Both the position numbers and the translations under genes were made by a program. A stretch of 64,000 bases of DNA from contig NZ_JAIWKS010000001.1 in NCBI RefSeq assembly GCF_021271205.1, forward strand, positions 310,001 through 374,000. Direction: 5' to 3'. Positions 1 to 10,743 of this stretch are shown piece after piece. Origin of the DNA: Pseudomonas uvaldensis. Its GTDB lineage: Bacteria > Pseudomonadota > Gammaproteobacteria > Pseudomonadales > Pseudomonadaceae. Under the pieces are notes generated by a model that saw only the letters and a program-made list of their open reading frames with translations, did no database searches and was not told where the DNA came from. Every line of letters starts with the position of its first letter. Positions within the stretch are counted from its first letter, which is position 1.

Positions 1-355
1 ACAGCGCAAGCATGTCGAGCGTAGCTGAAACGCGCTGCAGGCCAAGGGACTCTGCCGCGGAAACCAGGAAAATAAGCAATACGAACCAGTAGACGATCTT
101 ACCGATCAGGGTCGAGATCGGCACCTGGATACCGCCACGGGACAGCAGCTTGGTCAGGCCGGTGCCCCCCATCAGGCGGTCAAGGCCCAGTTTGGCAAGC
201 AGCTTGGACAGCAGCGTGTCGAGCAACTTGGCCACCACGAACCCCAGCAACACCACCACCAGGGCGCCGAACAGGTTCGGGATGAAGTTGGCCACCTTGG
301 TCCACAACGCAGTCATTGCCGCGACAAGGCTCTGGGTCCAGAGATTCAATTCCAT
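1..355 (-). CDS. cmpX: CmpX, MscS-like membrane protein (C-terminus beyond window)
   Basis: The first 118 residues of an inner-membrane protein are visible; the gene runs off the left edge. The start is ATG at 355 (MELNLWTQSLVAAMTALWTK). A hydrophobic helix (LFGALVVVLLGFVVAKLLD) is followed by a Gly/Leu-rich stretch (LMGGTGLTKLLSRGGIQVP) and a second membrane segment (IGKIVYWFVLLIFLV). This is the N-terminal conserved-helix arrangement of the small MscS-related CmpX family. It lies directly downstream of cfrX with 2 bases between the genes. The order cmaX-cfrX-cmpX is that of the P. aeruginosa sigX-oprF locus, where these genes belong to the cell-envelope stress regulon. A channel function is inferred from the family only. 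Confidence 0.85.
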   Translation of the reverse strand, partial: MELNLWTQSLVAAMTALWTKVANFIPNLFGALVVVLLGFVVAKLLDTLLSKLLAKLGLDRLMGGTGLTKLLSRGGIQVPISTLIGKIVYWFVLLIFLVSAAESLGLQRVSATLDMLAL

Positions 356-357
356 AT

Positions 358-603
358 TCAGTCAGCCTTATGAGCGGTGCGAGTAGCGGGTTTACGACGG
401 GAAACCGGCAAGACGTGGGCCGAGCCGTTGTTCAAGGCGATCATCAGCGCGGGCAGCCAGCGGCCCAGCAGGCTGAACAGATCGCCGGCGCCCACCTGGC
501 GGTTGGCGGTTTTCAGTACACGCCCCAGGCAGGCATCGTCGTCCCGGCTGGACGGCGAGGCCTTGAGCATGTCGCGCAAAGACTGTTCAAACGGATCGTG
601 CAT
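358..603 (-). CDS. cfrX: CfrX, small conserved protein of the sigX locus
   Basis: An 81-residue, mostly soluble protein beginning MHDPFEQSLRDMLKASPSSRDDDACLGRVL. A GTG two codons upstream is in frame, but an AGAGG ribosome site sits 5 bases before the ATG at 603, so that ATG is chosen. The middle (AGDLFSLLGRWLPALMIALNNGS) is hydrophobic and could be a short amphipathic or membrane-associated helix; the tail is basic (SRRKPATRTAHK). It sits between cmaX and cmpX and is likely co-transcribed with them. In P. aeruginosa this trio is SigX/AlgU-linked. The molecular function is unknown. Identification rests on position and overall character. Confidence 0.75.
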   Translation of the reverse strand: MHDPFEQSLRDMLKASPSSRDDDACLGRVLKTANRQVGAGDLFSLLGRWLPALMIALNNGSAHVLPVSRRKPATRTAHKAD

Positions 604-667
604 ACGCACCTCTCGTGATGTCTGTGGAAGACGCGATCAACATTCGTCGGGTCACATGAAAGCCCCA

Positions 668-1663
668 TCACACCCAGCGCAAGCGGCGGAACAGCCACCA
701 CTGCCCCGAGGCCACGCAGACCATCAGCAGGCAGGCGACCAGGAAACCGTAAGGGCTGTCGGAAAACGGAATACCGCCCACGTTGATGCCCAACAGGCCG
801 GTGAGAAAACTCATGGGCAGAAAAATCCCGGTAATAATGCCGAAGCGGTACATGGTGCGGTTCATGCGTACCGAAAGGCGCCGGTCCTCGGCCTCCAACA
901 CCAGCCCCACGCGCTCCCGGGCCAATTCCAGCTCCTCCAGGTAGCGGGTCAGGCTGTTGTTCAATTCATTCCAGTAATCACCGTCGTCCTCGACGAACCA
1001 AGGCAACTTGATGCGCGACATCTGCCCAAAAATGTCTCGCTGTGGCGACAGGAAACGCTTCAGTCCGGCCGCTCGGCGACGGATATGCAAAATGGCGTCG
1101 TGCTCGGGGGTGTACCGTTCGTCGGCATCGAGCTTTTCTTCCTCGCCGTCGACGATTTCCGAAAGCTGGGACACCAGGTCCTGCACCTTGTCGGTCAGGT
1201 ACTGCGCCATATACAGGATGAGTTCGGAGCTACTCTTCGGCCCTTCGCCCTCGGCCAGGTGCGCCAGCAGTTCATCTGTGGCGCGCAACGGACGAAGGCG
1301 CAGGGAGATGACCCGTTGGGCGGAAGCGAAGATACGCACCGACACCATGTCTTCCGGCTCGGCCCCTGGGTTGAGGTTAATTCCCCTGAGGAACAACAAC
1401 AGCTCGGCGTCGGGCAACGGCAACAGGCGCGGCCGGGTGTTCTCCTCCAGCAGCAGGTCACAGTTGAATTCGCTGAGGCCGCTGGACTTGCGCAGCCAGG
1501 TATGCGTCTGGGGATGGCTGCGGTCCCAATGCAACCACAGGCTCTCATGTGCCTGCAGCTGCAGATCGTCAAGTTCGGTCCGGGCTATGGAACGCGCACC
1601 ACCTTTACCATCAAGCACCAGGGCATGCACCAGCCCCCACTGCGCGTTTTCTTCCTCGAACAT
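668..1663 (-). CDS. cmaX: CmaX, CorA/ZntB-family divalent cation transporter
   Basis: A 331-residue 2-TM-GxN transporter. It has a large acidic cytoplasmic N-terminus and a helical stalk, then two C-terminal membrane helices (GIITGIFLPMSFLTGLLGINVGG and YGFLVACLLMVCVASGQWW). The signature loop reads GIN, as in ZntB-type proteins, rather than the GMN of classical CorA, so zinc or another divalent ion is as plausible as magnesium. The ATG at 1663 is preferred over one at 1669 because AAGGG lies about 6 bases before it. The gene sits between rraA and cfrX on the same strand. In P. aeruginosa cmaX belongs to the membrane-stress locus around sigX. Ion specificity cannot be read from the sequence. 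Confidence 0.85.
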   Translation of the reverse strand: MFEEENAQWGLVHALVLDGKGGARSIARTELDDLQLQAHESLWLHWDRSHPQTHTWLRKSSGLSEFNCDLLLEENTRPRLLPLPDAELLLFLRGINLNPGAEPEDMVSVRIFASAQRVISLRLRPLRATDELLAHLAEGEGPKSSSELILYMAQYLTDKVQDLVSQLSEIVDGEEEKLDADERYTPEHDAILHIRRRAAGLKRFLSPQRDIFGQMSRIKLPWFVEDDGDYWNELNNSLTRYLEELELARERVGLVLEAEDRRLSVRMNRTMYRFGIITGIFLPMSFLTGLLGINVGGIPFSDSPYGFLVACLLMVCVASGQWWLFRRLRWV

Positions 1664-1688
1664 CCTCATCCCTTACGGCTTTGACGCT

Positions 1689-2180
1689 TCATTCAGGCAT
1701 TTGCAACGGGCTGGGTGAAACAATCACGCCGTTGTTGTCCGCGTAGACATACTCGCCCGGACGGAAGGTCACGCCGGCAAACGTCACGACCACATTAAGA
1801 TCGCCGATGCCGCGCTTGTCGGTTTTCATCGGATGGCTGGCCAGAGCCTGGACGCCCAGATCGGTCTGGGCAATGACGTCCACGTCGCGGATGCAACCGT
1901 AGATCACCAGTCCTTCCCAACCATTCTTTGCGGCTTTCTCGGCCAGCATGTCGCCCAACAAGGCCCGACGCAGGGAACCACCGCCGTCGACCACCAACAC
2001 CTTGCCGTTGCCCTTGAGCTCAACCTGCTCCTTGACCAGCGAGTTGTCCTCGAAGCATTTGATGGTCACGATTTCGCCACCGAAGGAGTCGCGGCCACCG
2101 AAGTTGCTGAACATCGGCTCCACCACCTGAACCAGGTCCGGATAGGCGTCGCACAGGTCGGGCGTGAGGTAATGCTTCAT
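1689..2180 (-). CDS. rraA: Ribonuclease E inhibitor RraA / RraA-like protein
   Basis: A 163-residue protein starting [18 protein letters not shown] at the ATG at 2180; a longer frame to 2267 gives an unrelated extension and is rejected. Family landmarks are [62 protein letters not shown] and [12 protein letters not shown]. The length matches E. coli RraA (161 aa), which binds the RNase E C-terminal region and slows mRNA decay. Relatives of the same fold are aldolases of aromatic degradation, and the family was once misnamed MenG. No aromatic-degradation genes are nearby, which supports the RNase E regulator reading. It lies between an esterase and cmaX as in P. aeruginosa. Confidence 0.9.
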   Translation of the reverse strand: MKHYLTPDLCDAYPDLVQVVEPMFSNFGGRDSFGGEIVTIKCFEDNSLVKEQVELKGNGKVLVVDGGGSLRRALLGDMLAEKAAKNGWEGLVIYGCIRDVDVIAQTDLGVQALASHPMKTDKRGIGDLNVVVTFAGVTFRPGEYVYADNNGVIVSPSPLQMPE

Positions 2181-2318
2181 CGAATGACTCCCGCAAGGGC
2201 CCTGCAAGGGCTTGAACGTCAGGCTGAATGAACAACCGTTTATGACCGGAACAACGTAACGCGTCATATCTTAGCCGCAAGCCGGGAAGAGCGAAATGCC
2301 CTTGTCAGAGCCTGTGCT

Positions 2319-3311
2319 TCAAACCGCCTCGGCCAGAATGGGCTGGCTTGCCGGCAATGGCGCACGCTGATTCTCCAGCCAATGCGCCACCAGCGGCCAG
2401 ACCTCGGCCTGTGCGGCCTTGCTGACCAGCATCGCCACGTGGCCGAAATCATCACTGAAACCGTGCTGCCGGCCGAGGCAGACGAACCGCTTGTGTTCGG
2501 AACCGATCTGCTCGAAGAGCTTGCGACAAGCCCAGGTCGGATCCTGATGGTCGCCGACAGCGCTCACCGCCAGCACCGGCACCGGCACATCGGCCAAACC
2601 GGCCCACCAGTTTTTCTCGGCATCGCCGAAACGGCCGAACAGGCCATACCAACGCATGCTCTCCAGGGCCAGGCCAATGGGCTCGTCCTCCGGGCCGCGC
2701 TTGAGCCTTGAACCGGAGAGTTGAGCAAACCGCTTGAGGATAAACCGTCCGCCCCACTCCACCGGTGGAATTTTCAACGGCCAGTAGGTGCGACTGACCT
2801 GGGTCCCGAAAAATGCCGCCGACGCCACGGCCGGCTCGCCCAGGTAATGACCGCCCAGCGCCGCCGCCAGGGTGATACCACCCAGGGAGTGACCGATCCA
2901 GTGGGGCACTTGCCCGCTCTGCTCGCGCACAAAGGCGCCGATGGCCGGCAAGTCGTAACGGGCGTAGTCGGCCACACGGTTCTTGCGGTAATCCTGATTA
3001 CGCTGGGACAACCCGTGTCCGCGCATCTCGGGAATCCACACATCGAACCCCAGCCGCGTCAGATACGCCCCCAGGCCCAGGCCCTTGGGCGAATACCAGA
3101 AGCGCCGGTTGGAAAAACTGCCATGCAACAGGATTACCGGGACCCCGCGGGCCGCCTCGGTGGCATCGGCCATGCCCAGCCGGGTGACAGCCAGTTCGAC
3201 GGTGCAGTCGGGACTGTTGCCAGGTTTCAAACGATAGACATCTTCGCTCAGATCGCCACGCCGCTCGGCGCTGATCAGGGCGACAGGAAATAGGTGACTG
3301 CTGCTTTGCAT
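2319..3311 (-). CDS. Alpha/beta-hydrolase fold esterase or lipase
   Basis: A 330-residue hydrolase starting MQSSSHLFPVALISAERRGDL at the ATG at 3311. Fold landmarks are VILLHGSFSNRRFWYSPKGLGLGAYLTRLGFDVWIPEMRGHG, the nucleophile elbow GHSLGG, and a C-terminal part with D and H (GDHQDPTW; RQHGFSDDFGHVAML). Together these give the usual Ser-Asp-His triad. No signal peptide is evident. It is the counterpart of the P. aeruginosa esterase gene next to ppsA. A terminator at 3325-3357 separates it from ppsA, so it probably heads the transcript leading into rraA and cmaX. The substrate is unknown; a medium-chain ester is a guess from the family. Confidence 0.8.
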   Translation of the reverse strand: MQSSSHLFPVALISAERRGDLSEDVYRLKPGNSPDCTVELAVTRLGMADATEAARGVPVILLHGSFSNRRFWYSPKGLGLGAYLTRLGFDVWIPEMRGHGLSQRNQDYRKNRVADYARYDLPAIGAFVREQSGQVPHWIGHSLGGITLAAALGGHYLGEPAVASAAFFGTQVSRTYWPLKIPPVEWGGRFILKRFAQLSGSRLKRGPEDEPIGLALESMRWYGLFGRFGDAEKNWWAGLADVPVPVLAVSAVGDHQDPTWACRKLFEQIGSEHKRFVCLGRQHGFSDDFGHVAMLVSKAAQAEVWPLVAHWLENQRAPLPASQPILAEAV

Positions 3312-3324
3312 GATGCTCTTGCAC

Positions 3325-3357
3325 AAAAAAGGGCGGCATCTGTCAGGAGCCCGCCCT
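3325..3357 (-). terminator. Rho-independent terminator of ppsA
   Basis: Read on the minus strand, AGGGCGG (3357-3351) pairs with CCGCCCT (3336-3330) across a 14-base loop and is followed by a run of six T residues. It lies about 100 bases after the ppsA stop and 13 bases before the esterase start. It should end ppsA transcripts before the next operon. Confidence 0.75.
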
Positions 3358-3457
3358 ACTTCAATCAAAAAGGACCCGGCTAATGCCAGTCGGTCAAGCG
3401 CTCCCACAGGTTCGACGGTTAACTGGCCGGCTTTAGTCGATCAGGCCCTTCCCTCGA

Positions 3458-5833
<2,376 letters not shown>

Positions 5834-6012
5834 GGTGATCTCTCCACTAACTGTGTTGGAAAAGCTCAAGGCACCGGTGGCTCCAGGGGAGCGAGTACCG
5901 GCGATATGGCCTGGACCTGGAAAATAAGTGAGAATGCGGGCCATCGGCGGCCGGCAAATCGCGCCTATCATATCCAAGAATCGTCACTAGCTCACTAGGG
6001 CCCAAGGCGCAA

Positions 6013-6831
6013 ATGAAACGATCCGCTTTCTTTATCTCCGACGGCACCGGCATTACGGCCGAAACGCTAGGTCAAAGCCTGTTGGCGCAATTCGAAAACA
6101 TTACCTTCACCAAGTTGACACGCCCGTACATCGACAGCGTCGACAAGGCGCGGGCGATGGTACAGCAAATCAATAAAGCCGCCGAAACAGACGGCTTCCG
6201 CCCGATTATCTTCGACACCATCGTCAATCAGGACATCCGTGAGATTCTCGCAACGTCCAATGGTTTCATGATCGACATTTTTTCCACCTTCCTGGCGCCA
6301 CTGGAGCAGGAACTGAGCGAGCATTCCTCCTACTCGGTCGGCAAATCCCATTCCATTGGCCACAACTCCAATTACATGGAGCGGATCGAGGCGGTCAACT
6401 TCGCGCTGGACAACGACGATGGCGCCCGCACGCATTATTACGACAAGGCCGACCTGATCCTAGTGGGGGTGTCGCGCTGTGGTAAGACGCCGACGTGTCT
6501 GTACATGGCGATGCAGTTCGGCATCCGCGCGGCCAACTACCCGCTGACCGAAGAAGATATGGAACGCCTGCAACTGCCCAGCGCCCTGCGCGCCCACCAG
6601 CACAAGCTGTTCGGCCTGACCATCGACCCGGACCGCCTTACGGCGATCCGCAACGAGCGCAAGCCCAACAGCCGCTACTCGAGCTATGCCCAGTGCGAAT
6701 TCGAAGTGCGCGAAGTGGAAAACCTGTTCCGGCGGGAGAACATTCCGCACATCAATTCCACGCATTTTTCCGTGGAAGAGATTTCGGCGAAGATTCTGGT
6801 GGAGAAAGGGGTGGAGCGGCGGTTCAAGTAA
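6013..6831 (+). CDS. ppsR: PEP synthase regulatory protein (bifunctional kinase/phosphorylase, DUF299)
   Basis: A 272-residue PSRP-family protein, [27 protein letters not shown]. This family phosphorylates PEP synthase with ADP as donor and removes the phosphate by Pi-dependent phosphorolysis. The P-loop-like site is [10 protein letters not shown], with its Lys at residue 158. The C-terminus is typical of the family ([43 protein letters not shown]). It is divergent from ppsA across a 179-base gap, the usual enzyme-regulator pairing. The length agrees with family members (about 270 aa). A REP palindrome follows the stop codon. Confidence 0.95.
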   Translation: MKRSAFFISDGTGITAETLGQSLLAQFENITFTKLTRPYIDSVDKARAMVQQINKAAETDGFRPIIFDTIVNQDIREILATSNGFMIDIFSTFLAPLEQELSEHSSYSVGKSHSIGHNSNYMERIEAVNFALDNDDGARTHYYDKADLILVGVSRCGKTPTCLYMAMQFGIRAANYPLTEEDMERLQLPSALRAHQHKLFGLTIDPDRLTAIRNERKPNSRYSSYAQCEFEVREVENLFRRENIPHINSTHFSVEEISAKILVEKGVERRFK

Positions 6832-6851
6832 ACCCGCACAACACAAGACCC

Positions 6852-6940
6852 TGTGGGAGCGAGCCTGCTCGCGATTGCGCCGTGTCAGCAGAATTTGTGC
6901 TGGCTGACCCACCGCTATCGCGAGCAGGCTCGCTCCCACA
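6852..6940. repeat. REP doublet (REPIN-type inverted repeat)
   Basis: Two 24-base arms, 6852-6875 and 6917-6940, are exact reverse complements; they begin TGTGGGAGCGAGCCTGCTCG and its complement. The 41-base spacer shows no obvious coding content. It sits between the convergent ppsR and DJ-1 gene ends, a typical extragenic place for these elements in fluorescent pseudomonads. A folded transcript could also act as a terminator or protect mRNA ends. Confidence 0.85.
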
Positions 6941-6963
6941 AGGGATCAAGGTTTACTCTGAGT

Positions 6964-7809
6964 TCAGTGACTCAACCGCTCAACCAACTCCTGCCCCACC
7001 GCCAGCGCCGACGCCGGGTTCTGGCCTGTGATCAGTTCCCGATCCTTCACCACATGAGCAGTCCACGGCGTGGTGTTGCCGCTGTACTGCCCGCCGGCCT
7101 GTTGCAGCGCGGTCTGTGGGTAGAACTTCATGCTCCCGCCGCCCAGCAGTCCCTTGGCCAGTTCTTCTTCCTGATTGCTGATCACGGTCATTTTGTACCC
7201 GGCGTAGATCCAGTCCGACGGGGCCGAGGCCTGGCCTTTGGTGGTCAATTGACCGACGAAACCCTGGGCGTCTGGCAAAGCCGATAACAACGCTATCGGC
7301 CCGTGGCAGACCAGTGCAGTGGTTTTACCCTTGCCATGAAAATGCGCCAGCACCCGACCCAGTGGCGCGCTGGTAAGCAGATCCTGCATCGGCGCATGGC
7401 CGCCGGGAATGTACAGGGCATCGAAACGGTCCAGGCCCTGCTGTTCGACACGGGCCAGGCTGACCACGGGCGATTCGGTCGCCGAGGTGATCTTCAGTTG
7501 CGCCAGCAGCGCCTGGTAGCGCTCCAGCTCCGCCACATCATTGTTGAAATACATCTTGTCCATCGACGACCGATCCAGGGTCGGGGCCTTGCCCTCGGGG
7601 GTGGCGAAAGTGACCTGATGACCGGCGTCCAGCAACAGCTTGACCGGCTGCAACAGTTCGTTGAGGTAGAAACCGGTGGAAAACACCTTACCGTCGCGCA
7701 GATCCAGGTGATCGGCATCCGACAGGACCACCAGCACATTGTCGGCCTGGGCAGCGACGCTGGTGGCAGCCAGTGCAGCGGATAACGCAAGGGTGGAAAG
7801 CTTTTTCAT
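6964..7809 (-). CDS. Exported DJ-1/PfpI (class I glutamine amidotransferase-like) protein
   Basis: A 281-residue protein with a clear signal peptide (MKKLSTLALSAALAATSVAAQA, cleavage expected near residue 22). It has a DJ-1/PfpI fold: NVLVVLSDADHL, FSTGFYLNELLQPVKLLLDAGHQVTFATPEG, YIPGGHAPMQDL, and the nucleophile elbow ALVCHGPIALL with the catalytic Cys followed by His. Overall it resembles Hsp31-like or glyoxalase III-type members more than protease PfpI. Export to the periplasm is unusual for the fold. A LysR gene is divergent 103 bases away and probably regulates it. Whether the activity is glyoxalase, deglycase or chaperone cannot be decided from sequence. Confidence 0.82.
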   Translation of the reverse strand: MKKLSTLALSAALAATSVAAQADNVLVVLSDADHLDLRDGKVFSTGFYLNELLQPVKLLLDAGHQVTFATPEGKAPTLDRSSMDKMYFNNDVAELERYQALLAQLKITSATESPVVSLARVEQQGLDRFDALYIPGGHAPMQDLLTSAPLGRVLAHFHGKGKTTALVCHGPIALLSALPDAQGFVGQLTTKGQASAPSDWIYAGYKMTVISNQEEELAKGLLGGGSMKFYPQTALQQAGGQYSGNTTPWTAHVVKDRELITGQNPASALAVGQELVERLSH

Positions 7810-7912
7810 GATGACTCCGAAGGCTGTGGAAGAAGACAGCCCTCACTGTATTGATGCCTTCACTGGCGATAAACTTGCCAACGAGAACATCACTTGGCCT
7901 TTGGAGACAATA

Positions 7913-8812
7913 ATGGCCCGTCGATTCGATTACCTGGCCGACGTGGAAGCCTTCGTCACCGTTGTGGAGAAAGGCACGCTCAGCGCCGCCGCCGTGACCC
8001 TGGGCACCACGCCTTCGGTACTGAGCCGCGCCATCTCCCGCCTCGAAATCCGGCTCGGGGTGCAATTGTTGCGCCGCACGACTCGACGGCTGAACCTGAC
8101 CGATGCCGGCACCTTGTATCTGGAACAATCACGTTCGGCCTTCGCCTTGATCGACGACGCCGAACGACGGATACAGGGTCAGGAGGGTGTCTTGACCGGC
8201 CGGGTACGCCTGAGCGTACCGACCACCTACGGCCATTACCGCCTGCCATCGTTGCTGGCACGCTTCGCCCAGGCGTTCCCACAGGTCCGGGTCGAGCTGA
8301 GTATTACCAACCGCAATGTCGACCTGGTCGCAGAAGGGTATGACCTGGCGATCCGTCTCGGTCAGTTGCCGGACAGCGGCCTGGTGGGGCGCAAGCTCGA
8401 AGATGCCCGCCTCTGCCTGGTGGCCTCTGCAAAATACCTGGATAGAGCAGGCATACCCCGGCAGGTCGATGAACTGATCACCCACAGTTGCCTGCCGTTC
8501 GTCATGCCCAGCAGCGGACGTATCGCACCCTGGTTGTTTTGCGAAAAGGGCGAAAATCGGGAGTGGATGCCGGCGGGTCACGTGCAGGTGTCCGACGACG
8601 TATTGGGCATCGTGTCGCTGGCGCTGGCTGGACTGGGGATCTGCCAGACCTACGATTTCATCGTCCGAGAGCGGATCGAACGCGGAGAACTGGTGGAGGT
8701 ATTGGAGGCATTCGGCGGCCGCAGCCGCCCATTTTCGGTGATCTACCCGCCCCACCGGCAATTGCCGGCGGCGGCACGGGCGTTGATCGATTTTCTGGTG
8801 GGACAGGGCTGA
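7913..8812 (+). CDS. LysR-family transcriptional regulator
   Basis: A 299-residue LTTR starting MARRFDYLADVEAFVTVVEKGTLSAAAVTLGTTPSVLSRAISRLE, with GGAG eight bases before the ATG at 7913. The N-terminal winged helix-turn-helix covers about residues 5-65. The effector domain includes TGRVRLSVPTTYGHYRLPSLLARFAQAFPQVRVELSITNRNVDLVAEGYDLAIRLG, typical of the CrgA/AaeR-like branch. It is divergent from the exported DJ-1 gene, the standard arrangement for a LysR protein that controls its neighbour and itself. The effector is unknown. Confidence 0.9.
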   Translation: MARRFDYLADVEAFVTVVEKGTLSAAAVTLGTTPSVLSRAISRLEIRLGVQLLRRTTRRLNLTDAGTLYLEQSRSAFALIDDAERRIQGQEGVLTGRVRLSVPTTYGHYRLPSLLARFAQAFPQVRVELSITNRNVDLVAEGYDLAIRLGQLPDSGLVGRKLEDARLCLVASAKYLDRAGIPRQVDELITHSCLPFVMPSSGRIAPWLFCEKGENREWMPAGHVQVSDDVLGIVSLALAGLGICQTYDFIVRERIERGELVEVLEAFGGRSRPFSVIYPPHRQLPAAARALIDFLVGQG

Positions 8813-8841
8813 AGCCGAAATCACGATCAACGTCGGACCAC

Positions 8842-8936
8842 TGTGGAGCCCAGCTTGCTGGCGATGACGGCTGCATATCCGACATCATCGATGCAGACAG
8901 ACCGCTATCGCGGGCAAGCCCAGCTCCCACAAAAAT
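8842..8936. repeat. Diverged REP doublet
   Basis: An imperfect inverted repeat. The left arm starts TGTGGAGCCCAGCTTGCTGG near 8842 and the right arm ends GGGCAAGCCCAGCTCCCACA near 8936. The TGTGGGAGC-type ends match the family seen at 6852-6940, but the stems carry mismatches. It sits between the convergent LysR and mbtH genes. Confidence 0.65.
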
Positions 8937-8948
8937 GCGTTGGCGCTA

Positions 8949-9176
8949 TCAATGAACCGCAGTCGCCTGCTCTTCCATCTTCTTGCGCAGGCTCAAGGGC
9001 CGCATGTCAGTCCAGACTTCTTCGATATAGGCCAGACATTCCTTTTTGAAACCGCTTTTGCCAACAGTACGCCACCCCTCCGGGATGGCCTTGTAGTCGG
9101 GCCAGATCGAATATTGTTCTTCGTGGTTGACCACGACCTGGAAAACGATGTCCTCGCGGTCGAATACTGACGTCAT
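8949..9176 (-). CDS. mbtH: MbtH-like NRPS accessory protein
   Basis: A 75-residue MbtH-family protein: [40 protein letters not shown], with the conserved [10 protein letters not shown] and IPxGW tryptophans. These proteins bind NRPS adenylation domains and are needed for their solubility or activity, here presumably those of PvdL and the other pyoverdine synthetases. The ATG at 9176 has GGAGAG seven bases upstream. It follows pvdH on the same strand, but a PvdS-type promoter lies in the gap (9240-9263), so it can be transcribed on its own as well as by readthrough. The tail after [14 protein letters not shown] is short and charged. Confidence 0.95.
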   Translation of the reverse strand: MTSVFDREDIVFQVVVNHEEQYSIWPDYKAIPEGWRTVGKSGFKKECLAYIEEVWTDMRPLSLRKKMEEQATAVH

Positions 9177-9239
9177 GGGTGTCTCTCCATCTTTGCTCGA
9201 GGTTCGCTGCGCGGCACGCGCAGGCGGGGTATGAAAGGA

Positions 9240-9263
9240 ACGTTTTGGGCCGGGCGAAAATTA
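9240..9263 (-). promoter_or_regulatory. PvdS iron-starvation promoter upstream of mbtH
   Basis: On the minus strand TAATT (9263-9259) is separated by exactly 16 bases from CGT (9242-9240). This fits the known PvdS consensus TAAAT-N16/17-CGT with one change. The TAA is the stop codon of pvdH. The CGT lies 63 bases before the mbtH ATG. Confidence 0.7.
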
Positions 9264-10673
9264 AGCCTCGGTGACGGCCGCCTTCAAGGCTCGCCCGAAG
9301 ATTTCCGCGACCCGGTCGACTTGCGTCGCGGTGATGATCAGCGGCGGCAGGAAACGTACCACGCCGCCCTGACGCCCCCCTAGCTCCAGGATCAGCCCGC
9401 GCTTGAGGCACTCGCGCTGCAACCGGGGCGCCAACCGTGCATGCACCGGCGGATGACCGAGGGTATCCGGCGCACCTGCCGGATCCACCAGCTCGACGCC
9501 GAGCATCAGGCCGCGGCCACGGATGTCGCCCAATTGGGGGAAATCCTGTTGCAGATTGCGCAGGTGCTCGCTCAAGCGCCGGCCCATGGCCGCGGCATGA
9601 GCCGGCAGGTCATGCTCCAGCAGATAGCGCATCACTGCGGAACCGGCGGCCATGGCCATCTGGTTACCCCGGAATGTCCCGGCGTGAGCCCCTGGAAGCC
9701 AGGTATCGAGCCACTCGCGGTAGACCACGACCGCCAGCGGCAGACTGCCCCCGATGGCCTTGGAGAGCACCACCACGTCCGGAATGATCCCGGCGTGTTC
9801 AAAGGCGAACATCTTGCCGGTGCGGCCAAAGCCGCTCTGGATTTCGTCGACGATCAGGGCAACCCCGGCCTGCTCGGTGATCCGGCGCAACCCGCGCAGC
9901 CAGTCGATGTCGGCCGGTATCACCCCGCCCTCGCCCTGCACGACCTCGACAATGACCGCCGCCGGCAACTGCACGCCGGCTTCGGGATCGTTCAGCAGGT
10001 TCTCCAGATAATGCAGATTGGCCTTCACGCCCTCGGCGCCGCCCAGCCCGAACGGACAGCGGTAATCATAGGGGTACGGCATGAACTGCACACCGTTGGC
10101 GAGCAAGGCTCCCAGGGGCTTTTTCGGCCCCAGGCTGCCCATCAGGCTCAACGCACCCTGGCTCATTCCGTGGTAACCGCCCTGGAACGACAGCACGGTG
10201 CTGCGTCCAGTGGCGGTACGCACCAGCTTGAGCGCGGCTTCCACCGCGTCGGTGCCCGTGGGGCCACAGAACTGGATTTTTGCTTCAGCCGCAAACGCCG
10301 CCGGCAACAGGCCGAACAGGTCCTGGACGAAGCGATCTTTCACGGGCGTGGTCAGGTCCAGGGTGTGCAGGGGCAGCTCATCGGCCAGCACCTGCTGGAT
10401 CGCCTCGATCACCACCGGGTGGTTATGTCCCAGCGCCAGCGTACCGGCACCGGCCAGGCAGTCGATGAACGTCCGGCCCTCGACGTCTTCGACATACAGC
10501 CCTCGGGCACGCTTGAGGGCCAGGGGAATCCGCCTGGGATAACTACGGGCGTTGGACTCCTGCCGGCTCTGTCGAGCCAACAGAGGCGATTCATCGAATT
10601 GGTAAAGCGTCTCTGCCGGAATGGGGCTGACCCGCGCCGGTTGTGCTTCGATAAGACTGTTGGCGACTGACAT
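9261..10673 (-). CDS. pvdH: L-2,4-diaminobutyrate:2-oxoglutarate aminotransferase PvdH
   Basis: A 470-residue class III PLP aminotransferase that makes L-2,4-diaminobutyrate from aspartate semialdehyde for pyoverdine. Motifs are AGAGTLALGHNHP, FCGPTGTDAVEAALKLVRTATGR, FQGGYHGMS, VVQGEGGVIP, VDEIQSGFGRTGKMFAFEHAGIIPDVVVLSK and the PLP lysine K305 (SKAIGGSLP). The start is ATG at 10673 with GAGG upstream; the frame also opens at 10697. A perfect PvdS box precedes it at 10720-10743. The product feeds the third adenylation domain of PvdL, which carries a Dab-type code. mbtH follows 84 bases downstream. Confidence 0.96.
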   Translation of the reverse strand: MSVANSLIEAQPARVSPIPAETLYQFDESPLLARQSRQESNARSYPRRIPLALKRARGLYVEDVEGRTFIDCLAGAGTLALGHNHPVVIEAIQQVLADELPLHTLDLTTPVKDRFVQDLFGLLPAAFAAEAKIQFCGPTGTDAVEAALKLVRTATGRSTVLSFQGGYHGMSQGALSLMGSLGPKKPLGALLANGVQFMPYPYDYRCPFGLGGAEGVKANLHYLENLLNDPEAGVQLPAAVIVEVVQGEGGVIPADIDWLRGLRRITEQAGVALIVDEIQSGFGRTGKMFAFEHAGIIPDVVVLSKAIGGSLPLAVVVYREWLDTWLPGAHAGTFRGNQMAMAAGSAVMRYLLEHDLPAHAAAMGRRLSEHLRNLQQDFPQLGDIRGRGLMLGVELVDPAGAPDTLGHPPVHARLAPRLQRECLKRGLILELGGRQGGVVRFLPPLIITATQVDRVAEIFGRALKAAVTEA

Positions 10674-10719
10674 CTCTCGACCTCGCTGTGCACACATGTG
10701 CAGGTTTCCTGCTAGGGAA

Positions 10720-10743
10720 ACGCATCAGCGAGGGAGGAATTTA
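10720..10743 (-). promoter_or_regulatory. PvdS iron-starvation promoter upstream of pvdH
   Basis: On the minus strand TAAAT (10743-10739), 16 bases, then CGT (10722-10720) is an exact match to the PvdS-dependent promoter pattern. Its TAA is the dsbS stop codon. The CGT ends 46 bases before the pvdH ATG. Confidence 0.8.

Noticed and set aside
377..1684. 435-codon plus-strand frame across cfrX and cmaX
   Set aside because: The minus-strand cmaX and cfrX explain the sequence and show family motifs; the plus frame does not.
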